The notes below the pieces were generated by a model, which worked only from the letters and a program-made list of their open reading frames with translations, had not been told where the DNA came from and ran no database searches. DNA of 64,000 nucleotides from Rubrivivax sp. (GTDB lineage Bacteria; Pseudomonadota; Gammaproteobacteria; Burkholderiales; Burkholderiaceae), in contig JAEUOZ010000069.1 of the NCBI GenBank assembly GCA_016790225.1, forward strand, positions 17,920 to 81,919, written 5' to 3'. Positions 1-9,488 of this stretch are shown here, piece by piece; positions within the stretch are counted from its first letter, which is position 1, and each line of letters starts with the position of its first letter. A program made the translations under genes and the position numbers.

Positions 1-2290
1 GAGCCACGGTCTCCAGCGCCATCGCAGCAAAGTTGTCAACGGGGCCTGCGTGCTGCAGCAGCACTTGACGCGCGGCTTCCGCGGGTGCTTCAACACCGTC
101 AACATGCCCGCGCAGCACGCGTGTACGGGCCCACTGGACGGTGGCGCGGGCTCGTTGAACGGGACCGAGCGCTTCGCTGTCAAAGGGTGCCTGGCGTAGC
201 GCGCCAAACCGGTTCTCAGCCTGTTCCAGTTGCCCAGAGAAGAACTCCGTTTCCGCCAAACGCATCTGGGCTGCCCAGCGCTGCGGCAGGTCGTTCGGCG
301 CGCCTTCATCGACCATGCGCACCAGTTGCTGGCCCAGTTCCAGCGCCTGCGGCAACTGACCCCGCAAGCCTGCAATTCGAAAGCGTGTTTCCAGGAAGCG
401 GCGACCGAGCGCGTCATTGATCTCGTCTGGCGATGAGGCTGCGCCGTGGCCCAATGCCCGCCAGGCAGCCAGCGCCTGGGCCAGTTGTTCTTCCGCCGGG
501 GGTACCTGACGTTTCCCCAGATGAACATACGCCAGTGTCAGATGCGCTTGTGGCATCAAGGCGCGGGCTTCCGCCTGGCCGGATGCCGCTTGCAGCAGGC
601 TCAAGGCTTGTTGCGCTTCGCCAAGGGCCGCATCCAGCAGGTAGATGCGGTTGTAGGTCAGTGCCAGCCGCATGCGCAGCTCGGCCAGGATCAGGGGCTG
701 ATTCTGAAAGCGCTGCCCAGCTTGAAGCAGGCTTTGCTCCAGCACGGTCTTCATGGGGACTGTGCCGCCAGGGCCCATCCGCTCCACGGCGACGCCCGAC
801 AGCAGGTCATCCGCCAGAAACTGCATCATCTGCTCGGCGCGGTGGGCTGCAGACTCCGCCTCGTGCTGGGACGTTCGGGCGCGCTGGCCCAACACCGCCG
901 CGACGCAGAGCCCCAGCACCAAGCTGACGAACAGCGCCATCAGCCAGGGCCGCCGCGCACGGCGCCGACGCTCGACTTCAGCCGACGCCAGGTCGGCCTC
1001 CTGTTGGCGTTCTGATGCCTGGCGTTGCGCCCATCTTGACTCCAGCGTGCTCAGGCGCGCCAGCATCTCGGCCACACTCTGCAAGCGCCGCTGCGGATCG
1101 CCCTGCGTGGCTGCTTCGATGTCCTCGCGCAGCAGTTCGTCGTCAACGTCGACTTGCCATCCTGATGCCAGCGGCCGGCGCAGATCTCCTGCCAGCAACT
1201 GGTAGAGCATCACACCGAGCGAATAGACATCGCTCTGCGCCGTGGCGGCCTTGCCGGCCAAGGCTTCAGGCGCCAGGTACAAGGGTGTGCCTCGAAGGCT
1301 TTCGGCGCTGAGCAGGTGGCTGACGGTCAGGCCCAGTGCCGTCACGCCCAGTTCGCTCACTCGGCTGGGGTCCAGCGCACGGCCGCTGCCGAAGTCGGCC
1401 AGGCACACCTGCCAGCCGGTGGGCGTGCCTTCGGCTGCGCGCAGCAGGACGTTGCCCGGCTTGATGTCCTTGTGCAGCACACCGACGCTGTGCGCTGCCG
1501 CCACGGCGCGCAGCACATCCATCATCAAGGCCAGCCGCGGGCCGCGGGCCATTGCAGCGAGCCGGGTGCTGCTGCCATGCGGCTGCTGGGCCCATGCCGC
1601 CAAGTCCACGCCCGCGTCGTCCATTTCGATGTAGAACGGGCTCTCAGAAAAGTTGGCGTCCTGCAGGGTCACCATGTCGGGCCGCGCGCCCAGTTCATGC
1701 CTCAGCAGTCGGTGCAACGTGAACTCGCGTTTGAGGCTGCGCAGTCCGTCAGCATCCACCGCAAACTTGAAGACTCGCTGTTGCCCGGCTCGGGGCTGGC
1801 GCGCCAGCCAGACGTTTTGCCGGCCATCGGCCCCCAGCGGCCGCTCCAGCACAAAACTGGGGCGGCCGGGCACGGGCTCGCCACTCGCCAGGGTGATCGC
1901 GCCCGAGTGCGGCACGTTGATGGCCTGGCGCTCTACGCTTCCGCTCAAGCGGTACCCGATGCGCGGCACATTCAGGACCCGTGCGCCCGCCTCATCACCC
2001 AGTGCGCGGCGCAGCTTGGCGATGGCATTGGCCAGCACGTTATCGACGGTCTCGCGGCCGTCCCAGACAGTCTCGATCAGCTCTTCGCGAGTGACCACTT
2101 CGCCGGCATGGCGCAGCAATTCGAGCAGCACCCGCAGCGGCCTTGGCTCTGCCGGAACGGGCTGGCCGTCCACGCTCAGCTGCATCTTGGCTTCGTCGAA
2201 CTCCGCCCCAGCAAAGCGGTAGCGGATGAGACCCTGGCCGGCCCTGCGGCCCGCACTGTCATCGGTTAGCCGTGCACCCTCTCCCGACAT
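1..2290 (-). CDS. Winged-helix DNA-binding / Ser-Thr protein kinase / TPR-type protein, C-terminus outside window
   Basis: The gene reads from ATG at 2290 leftwards with no stop before base 1, so the C-terminus is missing and about 763 residues are visible. Residues about 20-115 form an OmpR/PhoB-type winged helix (ends in the IGYRLSG strand). Residues about 135-400 are a protein kinase with HKDIKPGNVL (catalytic loop), LADFGSG (metal-binding DFG) and APEALAG. A basic stretch then leads into one membrane helix (about residues 440-465), followed by a helical, TPR-like region. By family knowledge, such proteins combine transcriptional control with Ser/Thr phosphorylation; DNA target and substrates are unknown. 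It is divergent from the Ig-repeat lipoprotein gene at 2511, with 220 bases between them, so that gene is a possible target (inference). No clear Shine-Dalgarno precedes the ATG. Confidence 0.85.
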   Translation of the reverse strand, partial: MSGEGARLTDDSAGRRAGQGLIRYRFAGAEFDEAKMQLSVDGQPVPAEPRPLRVLLELLRHAGEVVTREELIETVWDGRETVDNVLANAIAKLRRALGDEAGARVLNVPRIGYRLSGSVERQAINVPHSGAITLASGEPVPGRPSFVLERPLGADGRQNVWLARQPRAGQQRVFKFAVDADGLRSLKREFTLHRLLRHELGARPDMVTLQDANFSESPFYIEMDDAGVDLAAWAQQPHGSSTRLAAMARGPRLALMMDVLRAVAAAHSVGVLHKDIKPGNVLLRAAEGTPTGWQVCLADFGSGRALDPSRVSELGVTALGLTVSHLLSAESLRGTPLYLAPEALAGKAATAQSDVYSLGVMLYQLLAGDLRRPLASGWQVDVDDELLREDIEAATQGDPQRRLQSVAEMLARLSTLESRWAQRQASERQQEADLASAEVERRRRARRPWLMALFVSLVLGLCVAAVLGQRARTSQHEAESAAHRAEQMMQFLADDLLSGVAVERMGPGGTVPMKTVLEQSLLQAGQRFQNQPLILAELRMRLALTYNRIYLLDAALGEAQQALSLLQAASGQAEARALMPQAHLTLAYVHLGKRQVPPAEEQLAQALAAWRALGHGAASSPDEINDALGRRFLETRFRIAGLRGQLPQALELGQQLVRMVDEGAPNDLPQRWAAQMRLAETEFFSGQLEQAENRFGALRQAPFDSEALGPVQRARATVQWARTRVLRGHVDGVEAPAEAARQVLLQHAGPVDNFAAMALETVA

Positions 2291-2510
2291 ATTCCCCCCA
2301 CTCCGGTGTTCACCTGTTTTGACGCATTCTGATGCCGGAATTCGTTTTGCGACAAGGGTTTGGGCGCTCCGTGATCGTTTCGTGAGCTAACGGTGAAGGT
2401 GCGAAGAGCGCGGATTCCTCACACTGAAGGTCTACCTTCTTGCGGCAAGCGCCCTGGATCTATCGATCTGAAAACGGGGCCCGCAAAGGGCACTTTCATG
2501 GAGGAAAACC

Positions 2511-5165
2511 GTGCACGAGAGTCTGTCTTTCCACACACGTGGTGTGCTGCAAGCAGCCGGCCCGCAGCGAAGCCGCATTCAGTGTCAGCAGTGGTTGAGC
2601 GCACTGCTGATGGTCTTGGTAGGCTTGTTCATGGCCGGCTGCGGCGGCGGAGGTAACCCTGTCGCCGACCCACCAACACCCATCGTCATCAGCGCGCAGC
2701 CGTCGGACCAAGCCATCACGGCAGGCACTTCCGCAACCTTTTCCGTCAGCGCCAGTGGCGGCGCCTTGAGCTACCAATGGCAAGTCAGCAGCGATGGCAG
2801 CACTTGGACCGCCATCAGTGGCGCCACCGGCAGCAGCCTGAACTTGCAGGCCGTCGCCTTGGCGAGCAACGGCACGCGCTACCGGGTCGTCGTCGGCAAC
2901 GGCACATCCAACGTCAACAGCGCCAGCGCGCTGCTGAGCGTTACGCCAATGCTGCTGGCGCCGGCCATCACGGTGCAGCCTGAGCCTGTACGCACCACCG
3001 AAGGTAGCGGCGCCACCTTCACCGTCGCAGCCTCCGGGACCTCTCTGGCCTACCGCTGGGAGCGCAGCGGCGCTTCGGGCAGCTGGGCCGCCGTGCCTGG
3101 CGCAACCAGCAACACCCTCTCGCTGACGGGCCTGACCGTCGCCGATGACGGCAGCCAGGTGCGTGTGGTGGTGAGCAACAGCGCCGGCTCCGTCAACAGC
3201 GTGGAGGTGAGCTTGAATGTCAGCGCGATACCCGAGCTGCCCATCTTCACGACACAACCCAGCTCCATCACGGTGGTTGAGTCTGCGACGGCCAGCTTCA
3301 CGGTGAGCGTCCAAGGCAACCCGGCGCCCAGCCTGCAGTGGCAACTGAGCACGAACTCTGGGGGCACCTACTCCGATGTCGCCGGCGCCACAGGGACCAC
3401 CTACACCACGCCTGCCGCCACCTTGGCGATGAGTGGCCAACGCTTCCGCGCGGTTGCTACCAACAGTACCGGCAGCACGCCGAGCGCGGCTGCCGTGCTC
3501 ACGGTCAGCCCGGTGGTCACCGCGCCGACGATCACCACGGCTCCGGCCAGCGTGACAGTCATTGCCAGCCAGGCCGCAACGTTCACGGCGGCGGTGAGCG
3601 GCTCTCCCACACCTGGCTTGCGCTGGCAGCTCAGCACGGATGGTGGCCTGAATTTCAACAACATCTCCGGGGCCACCGCCCTGAGCTACACGCTGGGTGC
3701 GACGACGCTCACGCAGAACGGCTACCGCTTCCGCATCGTGGCCACCAATTCAGCGGGAAGCGCCACCTCGCCTGAAGCCGTTCTGACGGTGAACGCCCCA
3801 GTCAGCGTGCTGAGCAACCGCGCCTGGAGTGCGGGGCAGTTGCTGGAACAGAACGATCGGGCTGTGGAGAGCCGAGCCCAGGGTATCGATGACATGGGGC
3901 GGGCGACCGTAGCCTTTGTCAAGGATGACGGCACGCGAAATGTGCTCTACGTGACTCGCGGGACTCCGGGTGCTGCACCTGCGGCCCCTGTGTGGACGGC
4001 ACCGGTAGCCTTGGACACCGCAGCTTCCGCGATCTCGACCACCTACCCTGTGGGGATCAATGTGGCGCCCAGTGGCAACGTGGTGGTGCACTGGGTCAGC
4101 CGCTCAGCCTGTTCGTCGAGTACCTACAGCACGAGCGGCAACTGCAACTACCTGTACCTGGCTCGCTACCTCATTGCCAACGGTGCATGGGAGGCCCCGA
4201 CTCTGGTGGCGAGCATCCCGAATGGGGACTTTCTCAAGCTGCTGATCAATGACCGCGGCGACCTTGCCGGACGCTTGCGCGCTTGGGTGCGAACGGGCAC
4301 GTCTGGGTACACCTCACACTTGGGCGTCATCTGGCGAGCAAGCGGTGCCAGCAGTTTTGGCGCACGGGGGTTCATGGAGGTCGATCTGACCAGCGGATTC
4401 GACTTTCGCATGGACAACAGCGGCAACCTGTTGTTGGCTGCTGAGGCCAAGCAGAACGCCACGACAGACCTGGTGGCCTATCGGGGCGATGTGAGCAGCG
4501 GCATGGGAGCCCAGCAGATTCTCGACACTCGCGGATCTGATGCGACCTTGCTGGCGGTACAGGTCGGGATCAACGGGCAACAGGTGGTGGTATGGGCGCA
4601 GAGTAACGGGACGACTCGCTCGTTCTACGCTGCGACCAGCCCGACTCCCGTCGGTTCGTTCTCAGTCCAAGAGTTGGGACCTGCTTCATTGGACGACCTG
4701 TTTGGCGAAGAAGTCCTTACCGTGGCCGACAACGGCGACGCATTGCTCCTGGGCCGCTACAACCGGTGGCAGATGCGCTGGGTGGGGGGGGCATGGCAAC
4801 CGCGCAAAGCCCTGCCCTCGGGCGTACCGACTTCAACGTTCCTCAATTGTTCGCACGCTCGCAGCGGCAACTTCATGTGCGTCGGTGTGGGTTCGTTCGG
4901 TGAAGGCAACACGGGCCGCTGGAGAACCTACGACGCGGGACTGGACGCCATGATTCAGCTGGCTGTGTCAACCTCGCCAAGCCCAGGCTACGTGCTGGGC
5001 GTGAACACGATCAATATGGGCACGGGATACTCAGACCCCTTCCTGTCGGTCAGCGGCCACGCCATCATCACGATGCGCAATGGCTACGACGTGTTGCCTT
5101 CGCCTACCGTGCCGAACGGTGATGCGCGAAGCATCAGCAACCTGTGGGCGACGTTCTTCCGCTGA
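2511..5165 (+). CDS. Exported lipoprotein with four Ig-like repeats
   Basis: An 884-residue secreted protein. The GTG start at 2511 is chosen because GGAGG lies at 2500-2504, six bases upstream. A long N-region leads into a lipoprotein signal (LFMAGC, lipid-modified Cys about residue 44), then Gly and a short Pro-rich linker. Four Ig-like repeats of about 90 residues follow (about 55-430), each with a QPxxxTV-type start, a central YxW or LxW strand and a closing NxxGSxxS strand. The remaining 450 residues are rich in beta strands and in Asn, Gly and Trp, possibly a propeller or carbohydrate-binding fold, but not recognised. It is likely a surface adhesion or matrix-binding lipoprotein. It lies divergent from a winged-helix kinase and is closed by a strong terminator at 5221. 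Confidence 0.85.
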   Translation: MHESLSFHTRGVLQAAGPQRSRIQCQQWLSALLMVLVGLFMAGCGGGGNPVADPPTPIVISAQPSDQAITAGTSATFSVSASGGALSYQWQVSSDGSTWTAISGATGSSLNLQAVALASNGTRYRVVVGNGTSNVNSASALLSVTPMLLAPAITVQPEPVRTTEGSGATFTVAASGTSLAYRWERSGASGSWAAVPGATSNTLSLTGLTVADDGSQVRVVVSNSAGSVNSVEVSLNVSAIPELPIFTTQPSSITVVESATASFTVSVQGNPAPSLQWQLSTNSGGTYSDVAGATGTTYTTPAATLAMSGQRFRAVATNSTGSTPSAAAVLTVSPVVTAPTITTAPASVTVIASQAATFTAAVSGSPTPGLRWQLSTDGGLNFNNISGATALSYTLGATTLTQNGYRFRIVATNSAGSATSPEAVLTVNAPVSVLSNRAWSAGQLLEQNDRAVESRAQGIDDMGRATVAFVKDDGTRNVLYVTRGTPGAAPAAPVWTAPVALDTAASAISTTYPVGINVAPSGNVVVHWVSRSACSSSTYSTSGNCNYLYLARYLIANGAWEAPTLVASIPNGDFLKLLINDRGDLAGRLRAWVRTGTSGYTSHLGVIWRASGASSFGARGFMEVDLTSGFDFRMDNSGNLLLAAEAKQNATTDLVAYRGDVSSGMGAQQILDTRGSDATLLAVQVGINGQQVVVWAQSNGTTRSFYAATSPTPVGSFSVQELGPASLDDLFGEEVLTVADNGDALLLGRYNRWQMRWVGGAWQPRKALPSGVPTSTFLNCSHARSGNFMCVGVGSFGEGNTGRWRTYDAGLDAMIQLAVSTSPSPGYVLGVNTINMGTGYSDPFLSVSGHAIITMRNGYDVLPSPTVPNGDARSISNLWATFFR

Positions 5166-5220
5166 CAACGCGCACTTGCTCGGGGAACCGCGCGCCCATC
5201 CCGTAGGGTGCGTCGAGACG

Positions 5221-5250
5221 GGCCGAAGCCGCCAAGGCTTCGGCCCTTTT
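5221..5250 (+). terminator. Rho-independent terminator
   Basis: A perfect 10-bp stem (GGCCGAAGCC, loop GCCAA, GGCTTCGGCC) is followed by CTTTT. It starts 55 bases after the stop of the Ig-repeat lipoprotein gene and ends that transcript. Confidence 0.9.
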
Positions 5251-5836
5251 CGCCTCAGGGCTAACGGTCTTCAACTGCCGCCTTCGTCGGTCAGTTCGCG
5301 GCGCATGCGCTTGCGGCATGTTGATGGACGAGCTTATTGGCGCAGCTCGCCAACGCCGGCGAACGGGACTACCAAGACTGAAGCTCGTTGGGTGCTGGGC
5401 CGCCACGAGCGCCAGGGCTGGTATGGCTTCCAAGGCCTCGCCAATCGGAGCGTCGCGGGCTGCGGGCTCCTGTTGGGCGGGCGCGTGAGTTCCGACAAGC
5501 CAGCGGTCAGCAGCAGACTTCACCAGAGGCCAAGTGTCTGCCCTCTGCGAAGGTTGGCATCCCAACGGAAGTCCTGAGCAGGCAGTAGCATCCGGATCAA
5601 TCGATCACGACACTGCGACGCAGACTCAGCTACAACCTGATCGCCGTCCTCGGGCTACGCCCTTGATGCGACAGAGGACGCCCAGAACTGCTCGAGCGGT
5701 ACGCTGAGCACGGCCCTCCTCCAACAGTCGTTCCATGCTGGCTGGCCTGCGCAGCCACCAGCTGGGGCGCGGCCAGGGCCAGTCCGATGTCTATCGGCAG
5801 GCCGCGGGTCGGATGGATTCCTGGTGCGGCCCGGCC
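5251..5836. other. Gene-poor stretch with no recognisable feature
   Basis: About 590 bases between the terminator and the stop of the acyl-CoA ligase gene. Open frames here are short, lack ribosome-binding sites and resemble no family I recognise. The third-position pattern of real genes in this window is not evident. It could be decayed coding DNA, but nothing can be named. Confidence 0.5.
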
Positions 5837-7462
5837 TCAATCCGCAAATCGCTCGCGCAGCTTCAGCTTCCAGAACTTGCCGGTGCTGGTGCGCGGCACG
5901 GCATCGATGAGCTCGTAGCGGTCGGGCAGTTGCCAGCGCGCAAAGCCGCCCTGCGACAGCAGGTGCGCACTCAGCTCGTCCGGCGTCGCCTGGGCGCCGG
6001 GCTTCAGCACGATGCAGGCCAGCGGCCGCTCGCTCCATTTCGGATCGGGGATGGCGATCACCGCGGCTTCGGCGATGGCGGGATGGGCCATCAGCGCATT
6101 TTCCAGGTCGACCGAGCTGATCCACTCGCCGCCGCTCTTGATCAGATCCTTGGTGCGGTCGGTGATGCGCACGAAGCCGAGTTCGTCGATCGTGGCCACA
6201 TCGCCGGTGCGCAGCCAGCCGTCCTCGGTGAACTTGTCGGGCGTCGGCGGCAGGCCGTGGTAGGCCCCGGTGATGTACGGGCCCCGCACCTGGATCTCGC
6301 CCATGCTGCGCCCATCGGCAGTGACCTCGCTGCCGTCTTCCGCGCGCAGGCGCAGATCCACCAGCGGCACGGGCACGCCGGCCATCGCGGCGCGTCGATA
6401 ACGTTCGTCCTCACCGGCTTCGGCCAGCTCGTGGCGCGGGTAGCTGACCGTCGCCAGCGGGCTGGTCTCGGTCATGCCCCAGCCCTGCAGCAGCCACACG
6501 CCGTGGCGGTCGAAGGCGCGGATCAGCGATTCCGGCACGGCCGCGCCGCCCACCAGCGAACGCAGCCCCTGCGGCAGCCGCCAGCGGCCCGGCTGTTCGA
6601 TCAGCGACCGCTCGTAGGCCTGGATCATGCCCAGCCAGATCGTGGGCACGCCCAGGGCCAGCGTGGGCGGCTCCTGCTGCATCAGATCCAGCAGATCCTC
6701 GGGGTGCAGATGCGGGCCGGGAAAGATCAGCTTCACGCCCATCATCACCGCCGCATACGGCGTGCCCCAGGCGTTGGCGTGGAACATCGGCGCGACGGGC
6801 ATCAAGGCATCGCTGTGGCGCATGCCCCAGTAGTCGGCCTGGTTGCCCACCAGCGAGTGCAACACCGTGCTGCGGTGCGAATACACCACGCCCTTGGCGC
6901 GCCCCGTGGTGCCACTGGTGTAGCACATGGAGACCGGATCGTCCTCGGCGTGCGGCAGGCAGCGAAAGCCGGGCTCGTCGGCCTGCGCCAGCAGCGCCTC
7001 GTAGTCGTCCAGGCCCTCGGGCACCGGCGCGCCGCTGAAGGGAAAGACGATCACGCGCTCGAAGCGGTGCAGGTGCTCCAACTGTCGAAACAAGGGCAGC
7101 AGCACGTCGTCGACGATCAGAAAGCGGTCTTCGGCATCGGCCGCGATGGCGCCGATCTCGGCGGGTGACAGGCGCAGGTTGAGCGTGTGCATCACGCCGC
7201 CCGCGGCGGGAATGCCGAAGTAGCACTCCAGGTGGGCGTGGTGGTTCCAGCACAGCGTGGCCACACGATCGCCGCGACGCAGGCCCAGCGCCAGCAAGGC
7301 CGCGCCCAGTGCGCGCGTGCGCAGGGCCCATTGCGCGTAGCGGTGCCGCACGAGGCTCTTGTCCGGGCGGCGCGAGACGATCTCGCTGCGCCCGAAGAGC
7401 CGCTGCGCGCGCTCCAGCCAGGCGTTCAGCGACAAGGGCACCGACATCATCGTGGTCTGCAT
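5837..7462 (-). CDS. Medium/long-chain fatty acid-CoA ligase (AMP-binding, AlkK-like)
   Basis: A 541-residue ANL-superfamily enzyme that activates a carboxylic acid (probably a fatty acid) with ATP and CoA to acyl-CoA. It shows the P-loop-like [12 protein letters not shown], the A5 motif GWGMTETSP, the A7/A8 region [15 protein letters not shown] then [15 protein letters not shown], and a late Lys ([10 protein letters not shown]). Length agrees with AlkK-type ligases. The ATG at 7462 (MQTTMM) is preferred over an upstream ATG in the same frame because AGGAG lies eight bases before it. It diverges from a second acyl-CoA ligase at 7671, so the 208-base gap should hold both promoters. The exact chain length is not readable from sequence. 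Confidence 0.9.
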   Translation of the reverse strand: MQTTMMSVPLSLNAWLERAQRLFGRSEIVSRRPDKSLVRHRYAQWALRTRALGAALLALGLRRGDRVATLCWNHHAHLECYFGIPAAGGVMHTLNLRLSPAEIGAIAADAEDRFLIVDDVLLPLFRQLEHLHRFERVIVFPFSGAPVPEGLDDYEALLAQADEPGFRCLPHAEDDPVSMCYTSGTTGRAKGVVYSHRSTVLHSLVGNQADYWGMRHSDALMPVAPMFHANAWGTPYAAVMMGVKLIFPGPHLHPEDLLDLMQQEPPTLALGVPTIWLGMIQAYERSLIEQPGRWRLPQGLRSLVGGAAVPESLIRAFDRHGVWLLQGWGMTETSPLATVSYPRHELAEAGEDERYRRAAMAGVPVPLVDLRLRAEDGSEVTADGRSMGEIQVRGPYITGAYHGLPPTPDKFTEDGWLRTGDVATIDELGFVRITDRTKDLIKSGGEWISSVDLENALMAHPAIAEAAVIAIPDPKWSERPLACIVLKPGAQATPDELSAHLLSQGGFARWQLPDRYELIDAVPRTSTGKFWKLKLRERFAD

Positions 7463-7670
7463 CCGGGCGTCTCCTGTGCGGCGGCCGGGGCCGCTGCGGC
7501 ATCTTGCGCGAGGCCGTGGGCGCTCGCGAGCCGGCGAAACCCTGGCGCGGCCGTCCATGGGCCGCTGTCCGTGCTGCCGGCCCGGCGGTCGCCCCTTTGG
7601 GGTCGCTATCGAAACCCCGGGGCTGCGGCACGTCAGCTCAGCGTCAGAATCTCCGCAAGAGGAGGCGTTG

Positions 7671-9338
7671 ATGGCCCATCCCTGGCTGGCCCAGTATCCC
7701 GCCGGCGTGCCCGCGGGTATCGACCCCGCGGCCTATCCGTCCGTCGTGGCCCTGCTGGCCGAGAGCTTTGACCGCCACGCGGCCCGTCCGGCGTTCCGCT
7801 TCATGGGCCGTGAGCTGAGCTACGAACGCGTCGATCACCTGTCGCGCGCGTTCGCCGCCTGGCTGCAAGGGCAGGGTCTGGTGCGCGGAGACCGTGTCGC
7901 GATCATGCTGCCCAACGTGCCGCAGTTCCCGGTGGCCGTGGCTGCGATCCTGCGTGCCGGGCTGGTGGTGGTCAACGTCAACCCGCTGGCGACCCCGCGC
8001 GATCTGGAGCACCAGCTCAAGGATTCGGGCGCCAAGGCCATCATCGTGCTGGAGCACTTCGCCGCGACCCTGCAGCAGGTGCTGGGGTCGACGCCCACGC
8101 GGCGCATCGTGATCGCCGCCATGGGCGATCTGCTGGGCCTGCTCAAGGGCGGCGTGGTCAATCAGGTGGCGCGCAAGCTGAAGAAGATGGTGCCGCCCTT
8201 CGAGCTGCCCACGGCGGTGCGCTTCAACGAGGCCATCGCGCAGGGCCGCTCGATGGCCTTTGTGCCGCCGCGGGTCGGTCCGGAGGACATCGCGCTGCTG
8301 CAGTACACCGGCGGTATCACCGGCGTGAGCAAGGGTGCCGTGCTGCTGCACCGCAACCTGGTGGCCAACTTGCTGCAGATGCAGGCCTGGTATGCGCCGG
8401 CCTTCAAGCGCATCGGCGCCGCGGAGCAGCCTGTCAACGTCTGCGCCTGGCCCCTGCACCAGATCTTCGGCTTCAGCGGCAACTTGCTGCTGGGCATGAT
8501 GCAGGGGGGCTGCGGAATCCTGCTGCCCAACCCGCGCGACATCCCGGGCGTGCTGAAGGAACTTGCCGGCCAGCGCATCCACAGCTTTCCGGCCGTCAAT
8601 GCCCTGTTCCACGCGCTGGCCAGCCACACGGACTTTGCCGAGCTGGACTGCAGCGCGCTGGTGCTTTGCATGGGGGGCGGCATGGCGGTGCAGCCGGCCA
8701 CGGCCAGGCTGTGGCTGAAGCTGACCGGTTGCGCCCTCTGCGAAGGCTACGGGCTGTCCGAAGCCAGCCCGCTGGTCAGCTGCAGCCCGGTGGACTCGAC
8801 GGCCTTCACCGGCGGCATCGGCGTGCCCCTGCCCGGGACCGTGATGAAGATCATCGACGACGAGGGTCGGAGCCTGCCGCCCGGTCAGCCCGGCGAGATC
8901 GTCGTGCAGGGCCCTCAGGTGATGGCCGGCTACTGGCAGCGGCCGGACGAGACCGCCAGGGTGATGATGGCCGACGGCTTTCTGCGCACGGGCGACATGG
9001 GCGTGATGGACGAGCGCGGCCGCTTCCGCCTGGTCGACCGCAAAAAGGACCTGATCGTTGTCGGCGGCCTCACGATCGTCCCCAATGAGCTGGAAGAACG
9101 CGTGGCGGCCATGCCGGGCGTGCTGGAGGTCGCCGCGGTGGGCGTGCCGGACGCCGGCACGGACGAGGCGGTGAAGCTGGTGGTGGTGAGGAAGGACCCG
9201 GCGCTGACCGAGGCAGACGTGCGCCGCTTCTGCGAGACGCATCTGGCCGGCTACCAGCGGCCGAAGATCGTGGAGTTCCGCACCGAGCTGCCGCGCACGT
9301 CCGTGGGCAAGCTGCTGCGCCGCGATCTGCGCGCCTAG
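7671..9338 (+). CDS. Long-chain fatty acid-CoA ligase (FadD-like)
   Basis: A 555-residue acyl-CoA synthetase, close in length to FadD, expected to load CoA on long-chain fatty acids for beta-oxidation or lipid synthesis at the inner membrane. Motifs: YTGGITGVSKGA (ATP binding), EGYGLSEASP, GFLRTGDMGVMDERGRF, DRKKDLIVVGG and the terminal RTSVGKLLRRD with its catalytic-type Lys. Start at 7671 follows AGAGGAGG by a few bases. One oddity is Ile in the phosphate-binding motif where FadD proteins normally have Thr (YTGGTTG). The codon is ATC, so a single-base difference from ACC would explain it. It diverges from another acyl-CoA ligase and is followed by a hairpin and an amidase gene. Confidence 0.9.
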   Translation: MAHPWLAQYPAGVPAGIDPAAYPSVVALLAESFDRHAARPAFRFMGRELSYERVDHLSRAFAAWLQGQGLVRGDRVAIMLPNVPQFPVAVAAILRAGLVVVNVNPLATPRDLEHQLKDSGAKAIIVLEHFAATLQQVLGSTPTRRIVIAAMGDLLGLLKGGVVNQVARKLKKMVPPFELPTAVRFNEAIAQGRSMAFVPPRVGPEDIALLQYTGGITGVSKGAVLLHRNLVANLLQMQAWYAPAFKRIGAAEQPVNVCAWPLHQIFGFSGNLLLGMMQGGCGILLPNPRDIPGVLKELAGQRIHSFPAVNALFHALASHTDFAELDCSALVLCMGGGMAVQPATARLWLKLTGCALCEGYGLSEASPLVSCSPVDSTAFTGGIGVPLPGTVMKIIDDEGRSLPPGQPGEIVVQGPQVMAGYWQRPDETARVMMADGFLRTGDMGVMDERGRFRLVDRKKDLIVVGGLTIVPNELEERVAAMPGVLEVAAVGVPDAGTDEAVKLVVVRKDPALTEADVRRFCETHLAGYQRPKIVEFRTELPRTSVGKLLRRDLRA

Positions 9339-9370
9339 GAGGCAGCGCCGGAGAAGCCGCGCTGCCTCCT
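9337..9370. repeat. Perfect 12-bp inverted repeat at gene end
   Basis: AGGAGGCAGCGC and its exact complement GCGCTGCCTCCT are separated by ten bases, starting within the stop codon of the FadD-like gene. There is no T-tract after it, so it is a 3'-end hairpin (RNA stabiliser or weak terminator) rather than a classical intrinsic terminator. Confidence 0.6.
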
Positions 9371-9488
9371 GGGAGCGTGGGCGGCTGACCGGCGCCGTGC
9401 AGGCGCCAGAATGTCCTTTCTGCGCCGGGCCCTGGTTGACCCGGTATTGGCGGCGCGCATGCCGCCCGGTCGAACCCGAGCCGACACC

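Noticed and set aside
1316..2269. Plus-strand open frame of 317 codons
   Set aside because: It is antisense to the winged-helix kinase, whose motifs on the minus strand are unmistakable.
5251..5836. Transposase remnant
   Set aside because: Short frames such as one ending RRRLSYNLIAVLGLRP near 5610-5665 looked suggestive, but no terminal repeats, target duplication or family signature could be found.
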